Shown here: positions 24,622 through 32,939 of the stretch, one piece after another
Numbering within the stretch: the first letter of the stretch is position 1
Layout of the letters: every line of letters starts with the position of its first letter
Assembly (NCBI GenBank): GCA_031280125.1
Contig: JAITHE010000146.1
Coordinates: forward strand, 1 to 54,001
Direction: 5' to 3'
From: Treponema sp.
Lineage (GTDB): Bacteria > Spirochaetota > Spirochaetia > Treponematales > Breznakiellaceae
DNA length: 54,001 nt
The notes under the pieces: model-generated
What the model was told of the DNA's origin: nothing
The model's database searches: none
What the model saw: only the letters and a program-made list of their open reading frames with translations
Translations under genes and position numbers: made by a program

Positions 24622-24894
24622 GGCATTGTCTGTAGACAACGGGGCTTTGTCTGTAGACAACGGGGCTTTGTCTGTAGACAACGGGGCATTGTCTTGAGAC
24701 AACGGGGCATTGTCTAGAGACAACGGAGTATTGTCTGTAGACAACGGGGCATTGTCTTGAGACAATGGGGCATTGTCTTGAGACAACGGGGCATTGTCTA
24801 GAGACAACGGAGTATTGTCTGTAGACAACGGGGCATTGTCTAGAGACAACGGGGCTTTGTCTAAAGCCAACGGGGCTTTGTCTACAGAAAACGG
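24622..24894. repeat. Array of thirteen 21-bp palindromic tandem repeats
   Basis: Thirteen head-to-tail units of 21 bases, each carrying the inverted repeat TTGTCT-N2-AGACAA. The two central bases vary (GT, TG, AG, AA, AC) while both arms are conserved in units 1-11. Units 12 and 13, at the GH43 side, have decayed right arms. A three-unit block (centres TG, AG, GT) occurs twice, pointing to expansion of a higher-order unit. Because 21 is a multiple of three, open frames run through it on both strands, but neither has a start or a ribosome binding site. The array fills the gap between the GH43 gene end and the lipoprotein promoter. Confidence 0.95.
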
Positions 24895-24922
24895 AGCGTC
24901 ATGACCCCTGGGGACTGCGGAA

Positions 24923-26596
24923 CTACCGGGAGGTCTCCACCGGCTCATAGGAAAGGTACGCAAAATCAGCCTCCGCTTCATAACGGGAGGTGTCGATGCA
25001 GAAGATCCCCACAAAGGCGCCGGTAAAGCCCAGGCTGTCGTATTCGTCGGAGAGGATTCCGCTGTCCAGGGCGGGGCCGGTGTCGCTAAAGGTCCGGCCG
25101 TCGCCGGAATAGCGAAAGATTCCCCGGTGTTCCCGGACTTCCAGGCCCAGGTACACCGGCCCTTCCGGCACTGCGGGGCCGTCCTCCCGGGAAAAATGCC
25201 CGGCTCGCATGGAGAGTATCGAAAGGACCCGGCCCCGGTTTTCATCCCAGGTCAGGGCGAGGAGGTAGTGGTTGCGCTCATCGTAGCGCCAGCAGAGGCC
25301 GGCCAGCTCCTGAAAAGAAGCGGGGTTACATTCCAGGCAGGTTTCCGCGTTAAAGGAAAAGTGTTCCTGCCGGCGGGCCAGGAGGGTTTGGCCGTAGGGG
25401 GACACCGGGGACTGCCCCCCCCGGAGCCGGAGGTAACCGGGCCGGGCAGTCAGGGAATACCGGAGGGGGTCCGCGGGGCTCCTCAGGGTCTTAAAGTCGC
25501 CGTGGAGGGCCTTGCCCGTAAAGGTATAGACCCGGCGGCCCTCCCCCGGCGCCGCCTTCATGTCCCCCGGCGCCTCCGCCCCCTGCCCTCCTTCTTCCGC
25601 GGGGGCCTTAGGGGGGGGGGAGGATTCTTCCGGCGGACCGGGGGAATCAAACCGGAGGGCCGGATAGTTCTGCCTTCCCCCGTCCTCCCCCTTAACGTAG
25701 GGCCAGCCGTCGTGCCACACCAGTTCGGCGATGGCGGTTTCCCTTCCCAATACGCAGTACCGGGTTCCCGGCAGGGGGCGGCCGCAGAGGTAGGCCAGGT
25801 AGGTCCGGCCCCCGGGGCTTTCGCACCAGCTTCCGTGGCCCGCCTTTTGCAGGGGGTGTTCCGGCCTTCCCCGGGAGCTGATCAGGGGATTATGGGGATG
25901 AACCTCGTAGGGGCCTTCAATGGACCGGGACCGGGCCACCGTAGCGGCGTGGCCATACACGGTGCCCCCCTCGGCGGTGAGGAGATAGTACCACCCTTCC
26001 CGTTTATAGAGGTGGGGGCCTTCCACGCAGCTTATGGGGGAGCCGGTAAAGATCTTCTTCACCGGCCCGGTACATTTCCGTTCCTCCGGGCTGTAACGCC
26101 GGAGGAGGATCCCCGAAAACTGGGCCCCCTCCGGGTCCTCCCGCTGCCGGTAGTCCCACTCCATGTTCAACAGCCACAGGGAGCCGTCGTCATCGTGGAA
26201 CAGGGACGGATCGAAGCCGGAACTGCCCAGGTATACCGGATCCGCCCAGGGCCCCTCAATGGAGGGGGCCCAGGTGAGGTAGTTGGAACAGTCCTTCCAG
26301 GGTCCCGCGTTCCAGGTACGGACATTGGTATAGACGAGCCAGAAAAGTCCGCCGCCGTAACTAAGGCAGGGGGCCCAGACCCCGCAGGAACTCCGCTCCC
26401 CCTCCATGTCCAAAAGGCGCTTTTCCGCCAAGGGGGAAGGCAGGCTTTCCCACCGGGCCAGATCCCGGGACCGGTGGAGTTCTACCCCGGGGTACCATTC
26501 AAAGGTGGAGTTGGCCAGGTAATACCAGTCCCCCGCCCTGAGGATGGATGGATCCGGATGGAACCCGGGAAGCACGGGGTTAACAATGCGGGACAT
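24923..26596 (-). CDS. GH43 glycoside hydrolase, probable beta-xylosidase
   Basis: Predicted to release xylose (or arabinose) from imported xylo-oligosaccharides. The 557-residue protein opens with IVNPVLPGFHPDPSILR, where D15 is the GH43 general base, followed by WYYLANSTFEWYPGV. SCVEGPHLYKREGWYYLL carries the likely acid. This pattern is closest to XynB-type beta-xylosidases with a C-terminal beta-sandwich domain (from about 360). It has no signal peptide, so it acts in the cytoplasm. A Pro/Glu/Ala-rich insert of about 40 residues (near 315-355) separates the domains and includes a run of ten G/C at 25611-25620. GGAG precedes the ATG. It is the last gene of the ABC importer operon. Confidence 0.9.
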   Translation of the reverse strand: MSRIVNPVLPGFHPDPSILRAGDWYYLANSTFEWYPGVELHRSRDLARWESLPSPLAEKRLLDMEGERSSCGVWAPCLSYGGGLFWLVYTNVRTWNAGPWKDCSNYLTWAPSIEGPWADPVYLGSSGFDPSLFHDDDGSLWLLNMEWDYRQREDPEGAQFSGILLRRYSPEERKCTGPVKKIFTGSPISCVEGPHLYKREGWYYLLTAEGGTVYGHAATVARSRSIEGPYEVHPHNPLISSRGRPEHPLQKAGHGSWCESPGGRTYLAYLCGRPLPGTRYCVLGRETAIAELVWHDGWPYVKGEDGGRQNYPALRFDSPGPPEESSPPPKAPAEEGGQGAEAPGDMKAAPGEGRRVYTFTGKALHGDFKTLRSPADPLRYSLTARPGYLRLRGGQSPVSPYGQTLLARRQEHFSFNAETCLECNPASFQELAGLCWRYDERNHYLLALTWDENRGRVLSILSMRAGHFSREDGPAVPEGPVYLGLEVREHRGIFRYSGDGRTFSDTGPALDSGILSDEYDSLGFTGAFVGIFCIDTSRYEAEADFAYLSYEPVETSR

Positions 26597-26670
26597 GGAT
26601 GCTCCTTAGCCTTTCGGACAGATGTGTGCGTAAAACATACCACGCCGCACGGGCATGGGAGGAATGGGCG

Positions 26671-27516
26671 TTACTCCTTTACGCCGCCCATGGTGATACC
26701 CGAAATAATAAAGCGCGACATACAGATGTAAAACACCAGGATCGGAATTATCGAAACGGCTATGCCCAGATAGATGCCGCCGTATTCGGTACGGTAAATA
26801 TCGCCCCGCAGGGCCTGTACCAGCATGGGCAGGGTGTACTTCTTTTGGCTTGAAATAAGCACAAAGGGCGTAAAGAAGTTGTTCCACGACGCCACAAACG
26901 AGAATATCGCCTGGGCCGCCAGCGCCGGGGTAAGCACGGGGAGGATCACCATGTTAAAGGTTTTAAATTCCCCCGCCCCGTCTATGCGGGCCGCTTCAAT
27001 GAGGGACATGGACAGGACCGACGTCATGTACTGGCGCAGAAAAAGCACCGTCCCCGCCGACGCGATGGACGGCACAATGAGGGGAATATAGTTGTCCAGC
27101 AGTTTGAGCCTCGCCATAAACTGGTAGAAACCGATAAACGACAGGGACGCCGGCAGCATCATGATGATCAGGATCATGATCCACAGCGCCCCGCGCCCCC
27201 TGAAGCGGTAGACGTGGATGCCGTAGGCTGTCAGGGCCGAAAAGTACACGGCAAACAGGGTGGAAGAAAGGGCGATCACAGCGCTGTTAAAAAAACCCTG
27301 CCAAATCTGGAAGCCCCGTCCGGTGAGCGCCTTCCAGTTGTACAGCATGTTGCCGCCGGGAACGAGGGATATGCCCTGGTTGATCTGCTCTGTACTGCGG
27401 GTAGCGTTAACCACCATAAGGTAAATAGGCACCACGGCCAGGAGTACCAGGGCAATCATAAAAATATAGATGAATGTCCGCTGGAGGTTTAAGCCGAATT
27501 GATACGAAGTTTTCAC
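26671..27516 (-). CDS. Sugar ABC transporter permease (MalG type)
   Basis: Inner-membrane permease of a carbohydrate importer, 281 residues with six predicted membrane helices and the EAA loop EAARIDGAGEFKTFNMVILP, which docks to the ATPase. The GTG start overlaps the stop of the partner permease (GTGA). The cognate ATPase is not in the window, so a shared MsmK-like ATPase elsewhere probably energises it. Confidence 0.92.
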   Translation of the reverse strand: MKTSYQFGLNLQRTFIYIFMIALVLLAVVPIYLMVVNATRSTEQINQGISLVPGGNMLYNWKALTGRGFQIWQGFFNSAVIALSSTLFAVYFSALTAYGIHVYRFRGRGALWIMILIIMMLPASLSFIGFYQFMARLKLLDNYIPLIVPSIASAGTVLFLRQYMTSVLSMSLIEAARIDGAGEFKTFNMVILPVLTPALAAQAIFSFVASWNNFFTPFVLISSQKKYTLPMLVQALRGDIYRTEYGGIYLGIAVSIIPILVFYICMSRFIISGITMGGVKE

Positions 27517-28472
27517 GCCCGCCCCCTGTTTTTCTTAAGATCACTGCGATCCTGCAAAAAGAAGAATATAAACAGCGCCAGCACCAGGGTTATCAAAAAC
27601 AAGCCTATCGAGATTGCCGCGGCATAGGAATAATCGTTTACGCCCTGAAACGCCACGTTATACAAATAGACGTTGGTGGTGCGGATCTTGAAGTCCGGGG
27701 ACCCCCGCATATCGGTGAGGAGGAACGGCACTTCCAGCATCTGCATGCCCCCTATCATCGAGGTAACCAGAACGTAGAGCATGATGGGACGCAGGAGGGG
27801 CAGCGTAATGTGCCAGGTTGTCTGGCGGCTGTTTGCCCCGTCCACCACCGCGGCTTCAAAGAGGGATTCGGGAATGCTGGTAATCCCGGCCATTAACAGA
27901 ATCAGCGTCTGGCCGTACCACATCCACCACTGGATAAACGCCACTATCCCCCGGGATGCGGCAACGCTTCTGAAAAAATTAAACGCCTCTTTGACCATTG
28001 CCCCGTCGCGTAACGTTTCGGCATAGATGCCGAGGGACTGCAAAAACTGGTTTACCGGCCCCACCGGATAGGCGAAGAGGCTCCGGTACAGCATGGCCAC
28101 CGATGCGGCGGTAAGCAGGTTGGGCATATACACAACGGCGCGGAACGGCCCCTTGACCTTTAGGTTCAGCCGTATATCTGAAAGCCATATCGCCAGCAGG
28201 AGCGCGATACCAAGCTGGGGAAAAAAGTTTATTCCCCAGATGATAAAGGTATTGCCCACCGCGCCCCAAAAGAACTTGTCGGTAACGAGGCGAAGAAAAT
28301 TCGCCCCGCCGACAAAGCTGAAATCAACGCGCAGGCCCTTTAGATCGGTAAATGACAACAGCAGCGTATAAACCGTGGGGTAGAGGTTAAACAGCCCGTA
28401 CACCACCACAAAGGGCAGCACAAAGAAATAACCCCACCGGTTGATCCGCTTTTCATTTCCCAAGGCGGCCAT
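27513..28472 (-). CDS. Sugar ABC transporter permease (MalF type)
   Basis: A 319-residue inner-membrane permease with about six helices and the EAA loop EAAVVDGANSRQTTWHITLP. It begins one base after the stop of the binding-protein gene and overlaps the next permease by four bases. Together with the binding protein and the MalG-type permease it forms one CUT1-class oligosaccharide importer. Confidence 0.92.
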   Translation of the reverse strand: MAALGNEKRINRWGYFFVLPFVVVYGLFNLYPTVYTLLLSFTDLKGLRVDFSFVGGANFLRLVTDKFFWGAVGNTFIIWGINFFPQLGIALLLAIWLSDIRLNLKVKGPFRAVVYMPNLLTAASVAMLYRSLFAYPVGPVNQFLQSLGIYAETLRDGAMVKEAFNFFRSVAASRGIVAFIQWWMWYGQTLILLMAGITSIPESLFEAAVVDGANSRQTTWHITLPLLRPIMLYVLVTSMIGGMQMLEVPFLLTDMRGSPDFKIRTTNVYLYNVAFQGVNDYSYAAAISIGLFLITLVLALFIFFFLQDRSDLKKNRGRA

Positions 28473-28473
28473 G

Positions 28474-29748
28474 CTACAGCCCCAGCTGCGCGCTTACTTG
28501 GCTCTTGAAATCTTCGACGACCTGATCACGGGTCTTTTCGCCGTTGACATAGGCGTTGCCCATCTCTACGAAAATCGATTCGATGGCCTGGTCTGTTCCC
28601 TGATTAAGCGAGCCGTCAACTGATTTGGCCATTTCCGCAAACTCCGCATAGTGGTTTTGGCCGCCCAGGAAGGGCTCGGAAAAGCCGCCCTTTATTTTTT
28701 CAATGACCACGGTGTTGCCCACCAGGTCGCCTGAATCCTTCGCGTACTGCTCCAGGAAAGCGTCGTCGGTGGTCAGGTAGCGGATCATCTCTTTGGCCCC
28801 TTCGGGGTTTGTGGTTCCCTTGTACGCGCCGACCCAGGTGCCGCCCCAGCGGTAGGGCATGGGACCGGGAGCCATCGCCCAGTCGCCGGCGGTATCGGGG
28901 GCGTTGGTTTTGAGGACATAGTGCAGGCCCCAGGTGGGCAGGAAATACGAGAACACTTCGACGCTGCTGCCGCGTTCATCCTTCAAGGTGCCCTGCATAC
29001 CGGCAAACCAGCCTTCCGCCCACTGCTGGGCGCGGCCTTCGTAGCCCTTGTCGTGGAGAATCTTTGCCGTATCAAGATAGGCGAGAATCTGCGGGTCTAT
29101 GTTGAACTGGCCGTTTACCACCCAGGGAGTTTTGCGCGAAGCCTTGTAGGGGAAGAAGAGGTCCTGAATGGAAGAGACGATGACGCAGCTGCCGTTTGAT
29201 TTTTGCTTTAAGAGTTCGGCGGTTTCGAGGAATGTGGGGCCGTCTTTCAGGAATTTCTGAACTTCCACGGGGTCATCGGTGCCAAGATACTTTTTTGCCA
29301 GGCTGCGGCGGTAGAACACCGCGCCCGGGGCCGCCTGCCACGAGAGGGCGTATACCTTGCCGTTGTTGCTGCCAATCTGCACCGGATACGGTATCATCTT
29401 ATCTTTTACTTCGTTGTACACGTCAGTGATGTCGAGTAACAGGCCCGATTCAACGTACTTGCGGACAAAGGTGTCTTCCAGCGCGAACACATCCGGCGCT
29501 CCCTGGCCGGACGCAAGCACCGGGTCAAGTTTGTTGGGGAACTGCTCGGTGGGCGTGAGCGAGTAATCAATCTTCATATCCGGGTGGGCGGGCTGGTAGT
29601 ACTTTTTGATCATACCGTCCAGTTCATCGGTGAAGGACCAAACCACCAAGGCATTGGACCCGGAAGACTCCGCTTTCTTGCCGCAGGCGGCAAAAAGTAC
29701 CGCGAACAACAGCGCGGCAAGCATGGTAACAACACATAATTTTTTCAT
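28474..29748 (-). CDS. Sugar-binding lipoprotein of the ABC importer
   Basis: Extracellular solute-binding protein (family 1), 424 residues, lipid-anchored at C22 (lipobox LFAAC). The mature part opens ALVVWSFTDELDGMIKKYY, typical of CUT1 oligosaccharide receptors. AGGAGGAT precedes the ATG. As it sits with a GH43 xylosidase, xylo- or arabinoxylo-oligosaccharides are the likely ligands; this is inferred from context only. The importer genes look less CCGG-rich than their neighbours, a possible sign of acquisition, but I have not measured it. Confidence 0.9.
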   Translation of the reverse strand: MKKLCVVTMLAALLFAVLFAACGKKAESSGSNALVVWSFTDELDGMIKKYYQPAHPDMKIDYSLTPTEQFPNKLDPVLASGQGAPDVFALEDTFVRKYVESGLLLDITDVYNEVKDKMIPYPVQIGSNNGKVYALSWQAAPGAVFYRRSLAKKYLGTDDPVEVQKFLKDGPTFLETAELLKQKSNGSCVIVSSIQDLFFPYKASRKTPWVVNGQFNIDPQILAYLDTAKILHDKGYEGRAQQWAEGWFAGMQGTLKDERGSSVEVFSYFLPTWGLHYVLKTNAPDTAGDWAMAPGPMPYRWGGTWVGAYKGTTNPEGAKEMIRYLTTDDAFLEQYAKDSGDLVGNTVVIEKIKGGFSEPFLGGQNHYAEFAEMAKSVDGSLNQGTDQAIESIFVEMGNAYVNGEKTRDQVVEDFKSQVSAQLGL

Positions 29749-29803
29749 CCCTATCCTCCTAAAAATACATGTTCAGACTTGTAACAAAATCCAAGATGGG
29801 GAC

Positions 29804-29833
29804 AGTATGAAAGGGGTAAAAGAAATATGTCAA
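29804..29833 (-). promoter_or_regulatory. Promoter of the importer-xylosidase operon
   Basis: On the minus strand TTGACA (29833-29828), an 18-base spacer and CATACT (29809-29804), giving a leader of about 50 bases that ends in AGGAGGAT. The surrounding AT-rich stretch (29.75-29.88 kb) is where the neighbouring response regulator would be expected to bind. Confidence 0.55.
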
Positions 29834-29882
29834 ACAAAAAGCGCGTTTTGGCCAAAAAGGGTCAAAATGTAGGGGGATTTCC

Positions 29883-31997
29883 CTATGTTTGCGGGATCAG
29901 GGGAATGAGGATTCTCACCAGGGTACCCCCGATTTCCCGGGAATCAAAAAAATACTCCGCCCCGGCCTGGCGGGCCCGGTAACGCATGGACCGGAGCCCA
30001 AGCCCTTCCCTGCAGCCCGGAGGATGCCAGGAAGCCCCTTCTTCGTTCAAAAGGAGGTTTCCCGTACCGTTATCCTGGACCGATGCGGCAAACCGGGACT
30101 CACCGCCGGCTGTCTCCATGCTTATCTTTACCACGATACGGTTGGCCCTGGCGTGTTTGACAGCGTTCTGCAGCGCCTCCTGGATGATCCGGTACACGTT
30201 GATGTCCTGGGATTTGCTCAAGGGAGAACCCTCTCCGGCGGTCCAGGAATAGCGGCATTCACAGTGGGTCTGCCCGCTCACCGCGGCGCAGAGGGAACCC
30301 AGGGAATCCCGGAGCCCCAGGGTGTCCAGTTCCATGGGAAACGAATCGTGGGCATACTGACGGGTCCGCAGGAGCGTCTCGTCGATAAGCCGGGAAAGTT
30401 CCGCCAGGCCCTCTCCGTCCTTCCGGGCGGAAGCGAGGCTTTTGCCGAGCATGGAGATCCCCGCCAGGCGCTGGCAAATATCGTCGTGGAGGTCGATGCT
30501 GAAACGCAGCCGCTCCATTTCGCTTACCCGCAGCACCTCCGCCTCTACCTCCAGGCGGCGGCGCGCTTCTTCGGTCAGTTTTTTGTTGGCCTCCACCAGA
30601 TCCCTGGTACGGTACTGTACTTCCCGTTCCAGTTCCCGGGCCCGCTCCATTTCATCACCGTACATAAAAAGCCTCTTCACCGTATTGGCCAGCAGGATCA
30701 GGCCGTTGTAGATCTGGGGCTGGGCATCGTCGGGGGCGTCGTAGATCGCCATTCCCAAAAATTCGCTGCCCGATCGCAGGTGGTTAAGGCACCAGGCACG
30801 GGAAAGACCGGGCAGGAGAGAAAGGCGCCTTACCAGCTCCCCGATGTCTATTTCCGGGGGATCTCCGGTATGGGCAGCTTCCCTTTCCGCCGTCCGCTCG
30901 TAGATCAGTTTCCCCTCCCCGCCGGGGGCCTTCCGGGGCCGCCCGTAGATCACCAGATAAAAGAGGGGAACTTCCAGGCAGCTTAAAAAAAAGCGCAGGC
31001 TTTGTATTGTTTCTTCATAGCTCTTAACCGCCACCAGAGCCCGGCCCAGAATACTTACGTACCGCAGGTGGTAGCGGTTCGCCATGGCCCGGTATTCGGC
31101 GTGGGAACATTCTCCGCCGGCGCTTTCCCCGGCAGAGGGCGGTTCCGGGCAGCCGCAGGAACTGCGTATCACCAGCTCCGCGCCGGTGTGGATGGCCTGG
31201 GGTACTTTTTTTCCCCGCATCATATCCCAGAGAGTCCTGACCGCCATCTGTCCAAGTGCATCCAGAGGCTGATGGATGGTGGTCAATGACGGGGTTTCCA
31301 GCGCCGACTGGCTTATATCGTCAAACCCCGTTACAGGGCACCGTCTCCACCGGGGATCCCGGGCGGAAAGGAGCATATTCTGTACCCCCAGGGCCATGTT
31401 ATCGTTGGCCGCCACAATCACATCCGGGGGCGTTTCGGGGTGGAGCCGCATATAGTCCCGGACAACGATCATCCCCGAAATTTCAAGAAATTCCCCGTTG
31501 ATCACCTCCCCTTCCAGGGCGGGAAACCGGCTCCGGTACTTTTCCACCGACCGCCGGAAGATCCGTTCCCGGAGGATGCTGTCCTGGTGTTCCGCCGGCC
31601 CGCCGATAAAGAGGAGCCTCCTATAACCGTGGAACAGGATCAGGTGTTCCATAAGAGAAGCCATGGGTTTTTCTACCATAATTTGAATGGAAGGATAATC
31701 AAAAAAGCGGTCTCCAATGGACACAAAGGGAACACCGTTAAAAATGGTTTTAAGCTGATCCTCATATTCCAGTTCCAGGCGGTCGATCAAGACCGAAGCC
31801 AAAAAGAGAATTCCCTCCGCGCCGCTTAAACGGCGGGAAGGGAAGATATCCTGAAGCCGGGAATACTTTTCCGGCAAAAGTTCCCCCTGAATACAGAGAA
31901 GCTCCAGGTCCAGTTTCGCCGCTTCCTCCCTGACGCCCTTAAAAATGGAAAGCTGGTATTCTTCATCAAGGTTTTTCAGAAAAAGAGCTATCCGCAT
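29883..31997 (-). CDS. Cytoplasmic histidine kinase with LacI-type sugar-binding sensor
   Basis: A 704-residue fusion with no signal peptide or membrane helix. Residues 1-285 look like the effector domain of LacI/GalR regulators (FLKNLDEEYQLSIFKGVREEA, VTGFDDIS, LTTIHQPLDALGQMA, then CGC), but without the DNA-binding headpiece. A central region (about 300-445) follows, then a coiled coil (about 445-490). The kinase core has phosphoacceptor H504 in IDLHDDICQRL (HisKA_3 class), the N box QEALQNAVKHA, DNGTG, and GLGLRSMRYRA. The longest ORF starts at 32078; ATG 31997 follows TATACT by six bases and begins the sensor domain. Divergent from its response regulator. Confidence 0.9.
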   Translation of the reverse strand: MRIALFLKNLDEEYQLSIFKGVREEAAKLDLELLCIQGELLPEKYSRLQDIFPSRRLSGAEGILFLASVLIDRLELEYEDQLKTIFNGVPFVSIGDRFFDYPSIQIMVEKPMASLMEHLILFHGYRRLLFIGGPAEHQDSILRERIFRRSVEKYRSRFPALEGEVINGEFLEISGMIVVRDYMRLHPETPPDVIVAANDNMALGVQNMLLSARDPRWRRCPVTGFDDISQSALETPSLTTIHQPLDALGQMAVRTLWDMMRGKKVPQAIHTGAELVIRSSCGCPEPPSAGESAGGECSHAEYRAMANRYHLRYVSILGRALVAVKSYEETIQSLRFFLSCLEVPLFYLVIYGRPRKAPGGEGKLIYERTAEREAAHTGDPPEIDIGELVRRLSLLPGLSRAWCLNHLRSGSEFLGMAIYDAPDDAQPQIYNGLILLANTVKRLFMYGDEMERARELEREVQYRTRDLVEANKKLTEEARRRLEVEAEVLRVSEMERLRFSIDLHDDICQRLAGISMLGKSLASARKDGEGLAELSRLIDETLLRTRQYAHDSFPMELDTLGLRDSLGSLCAAVSGQTHCECRYSWTAGEGSPLSKSQDINVYRIIQEALQNAVKHARANRIVVKISMETAGGESRFAASVQDNGTGNLLLNEEGASWHPPGCREGLGLRSMRYRARQAGAEYFFDSREIGGTLVRILIPLIPQT

Positions 31998-32003
31998 GGC
32001 AAA

Positions 32004-32036
32004 AGTATACCACGGGAACGGTGGATGTAGTATGAT
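32004..32036. promoter_or_regulatory. Divergent kinase/regulator promoters with candidate operator
   Basis: TATACT on the minus strand (32009-32004) is six bases before the kinase ATG. TATGAT on the plus strand (32031-32036) is six bases before the regulator ATG at 32043. Between them CCAC-N7-GTGG (32010-32024) is an inverted repeat that could be an operator. Both -35 regions are weak, as expected for activator-dependent promoters. Confidence 0.5.
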
Positions 32037-32042
32037 GAGCCC

Positions 32043-32693
32043 ATGCCGGTTATCAAGGTGATCATCGTGGAGGATCATCCCCTTTTCAGCAAAGGGCTTA
32101 TTTCGCTTATCATCCGCGAACCGCCCTACATGGTGGTGGGTGAAGCGAAAACCGCCGGGGAGGCCCTGGAGCTGGCCCGTACCAAAAACCCCAGCCTGGC
32201 CATTGTGGACCTTAATCTGGGGGAAGAAGACGGCATCACGGTGATCCGGGAACTAAAAAGGGAATTCCCCTGCATAAAGATCCTGGTCCTTTCCATGCAC
32301 GATGAACGCTATCATGCCAAGCGGGTCTTGGAGGCCGGAGCCCAGGGCTATATCATGAAGGAAGAAGCTGGCGACAACGTGTTAGACGCTATCAAAACCG
32401 TTATGTCAGGCGAAATATACCTGAGCAGCACCGAGCGGGAACGGCTCTTCTCCTTTGTACACCAGGCGAGCCGGCAAAACGCCGATTCATACACCCTGCT
32501 GCGTAAACTGACCGACCGCCAGCTTCAGATTTTTTCCCTTATCGGCAAGGGCCTGGGCACCATTGAAATCGCCAATAAACTGTCCCTGAGCGGCAAGACC
32601 GTGGATGCCCACAAAGAACACATAAAAACCAAACTGTGCTGCGCCTCCGCCCAGGAACTGCGGCAGCTTGCCATCGAATGGAACAGCCATTAG
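32043..32693 (+). CDS. NarL/LuxR-family response regulator
   Basis: Partner of the divergent kinase. The 216-residue protein has a receiver domain with the acidic pair E10-D11, phosphoacceptor D56 in SLAIVDLNLG, and the IMKEE lysine. A C-terminal LuxR helix-turn-helix follows, LTDRQLQIFSLIGKGLGTIEIANKLSLSGKTVDAH being split across the two recognition helices (about 150-185). HisKA_3 kinases nearly always pair with NarL-type regulators, so the pairing is coherent. The likely target is the adjacent sugar importer and GH43 operon. Confidence 0.93.
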   Translation: MPVIKVIIVEDHPLFSKGLISLIIREPPYMVVGEAKTAGEALELARTKNPSLAIVDLNLGEEDGITVIRELKREFPCIKILVLSMHDERYHAKRVLEAGAQGYIMKEEAGDNVLDAIKTVMSGEIYLSSTERERLFSFVHQASRQNADSYTLLRKLTDRQLQIFSLIGKGLGTIEIANKLSLSGKTVDAHKEHIKTKLCCASAQELRQLAIEWNSH

Positions 32694-32771
32694 AAGTGTT
32701 TAATAACCTTTAACAAGTGGACTTGTCCTGAAACCCGGCGGGCTCCCTCACTGTCCACTGGTGCTTGAAAC

Positions 32772-32920
32772 CGCCCCAAGGGGCGAAGTATTAAACCCCA
32801 CGGCGAATAAAGGGGCCGGAAAATCAACAACCCCGCCCTAAAGGGACGGGGTATGTTGTTTTGGTAAGGTATATGTCTCAGGGTCCGTACCCTTAATAAC
32901 GCCCTAAAGGGCGGGGTATG
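32772..32920. repeat. Three short hairpin repeats downstream of the regulator
   Basis: CGCCCTAAAGGG followed by CGGGGTATG occurs at 32834-32855 and 32900-32920, differing by one inserted base. A weaker relative (CGCCCCAAGGGGCGAAGTAT) lies at 32772-32791. Each forms a small GC hairpin. No gene is visible between 32694 and 32939. Confidence 0.6.
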
Positions 32921-32939
32921 AACCCTTCGCATAACAATA

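Noticed and set aside
23852-24697. Rightward open frame ending in the same array
   Set aside because: Antisense to the propeller lipoprotein gene, with no promoter or ribosome binding site.
24622-24894. Possible CRISPR array
   Set aside because: Units are contiguous with no unique spacers and no cas genes are near.
24595-25245. Repeat-rich protein read leftward through the 21-bp array
   Set aside because: It overlaps the GH43 gene out of frame, has no ribosome binding site, and stays open only because 21 is a multiple of three.
25127-26731. Long rightward frame over the xylosidase gene
   Set aside because: A shadow frame of a GC-rich gene; the composition is proline- and glycine-rich with no family resemblance.
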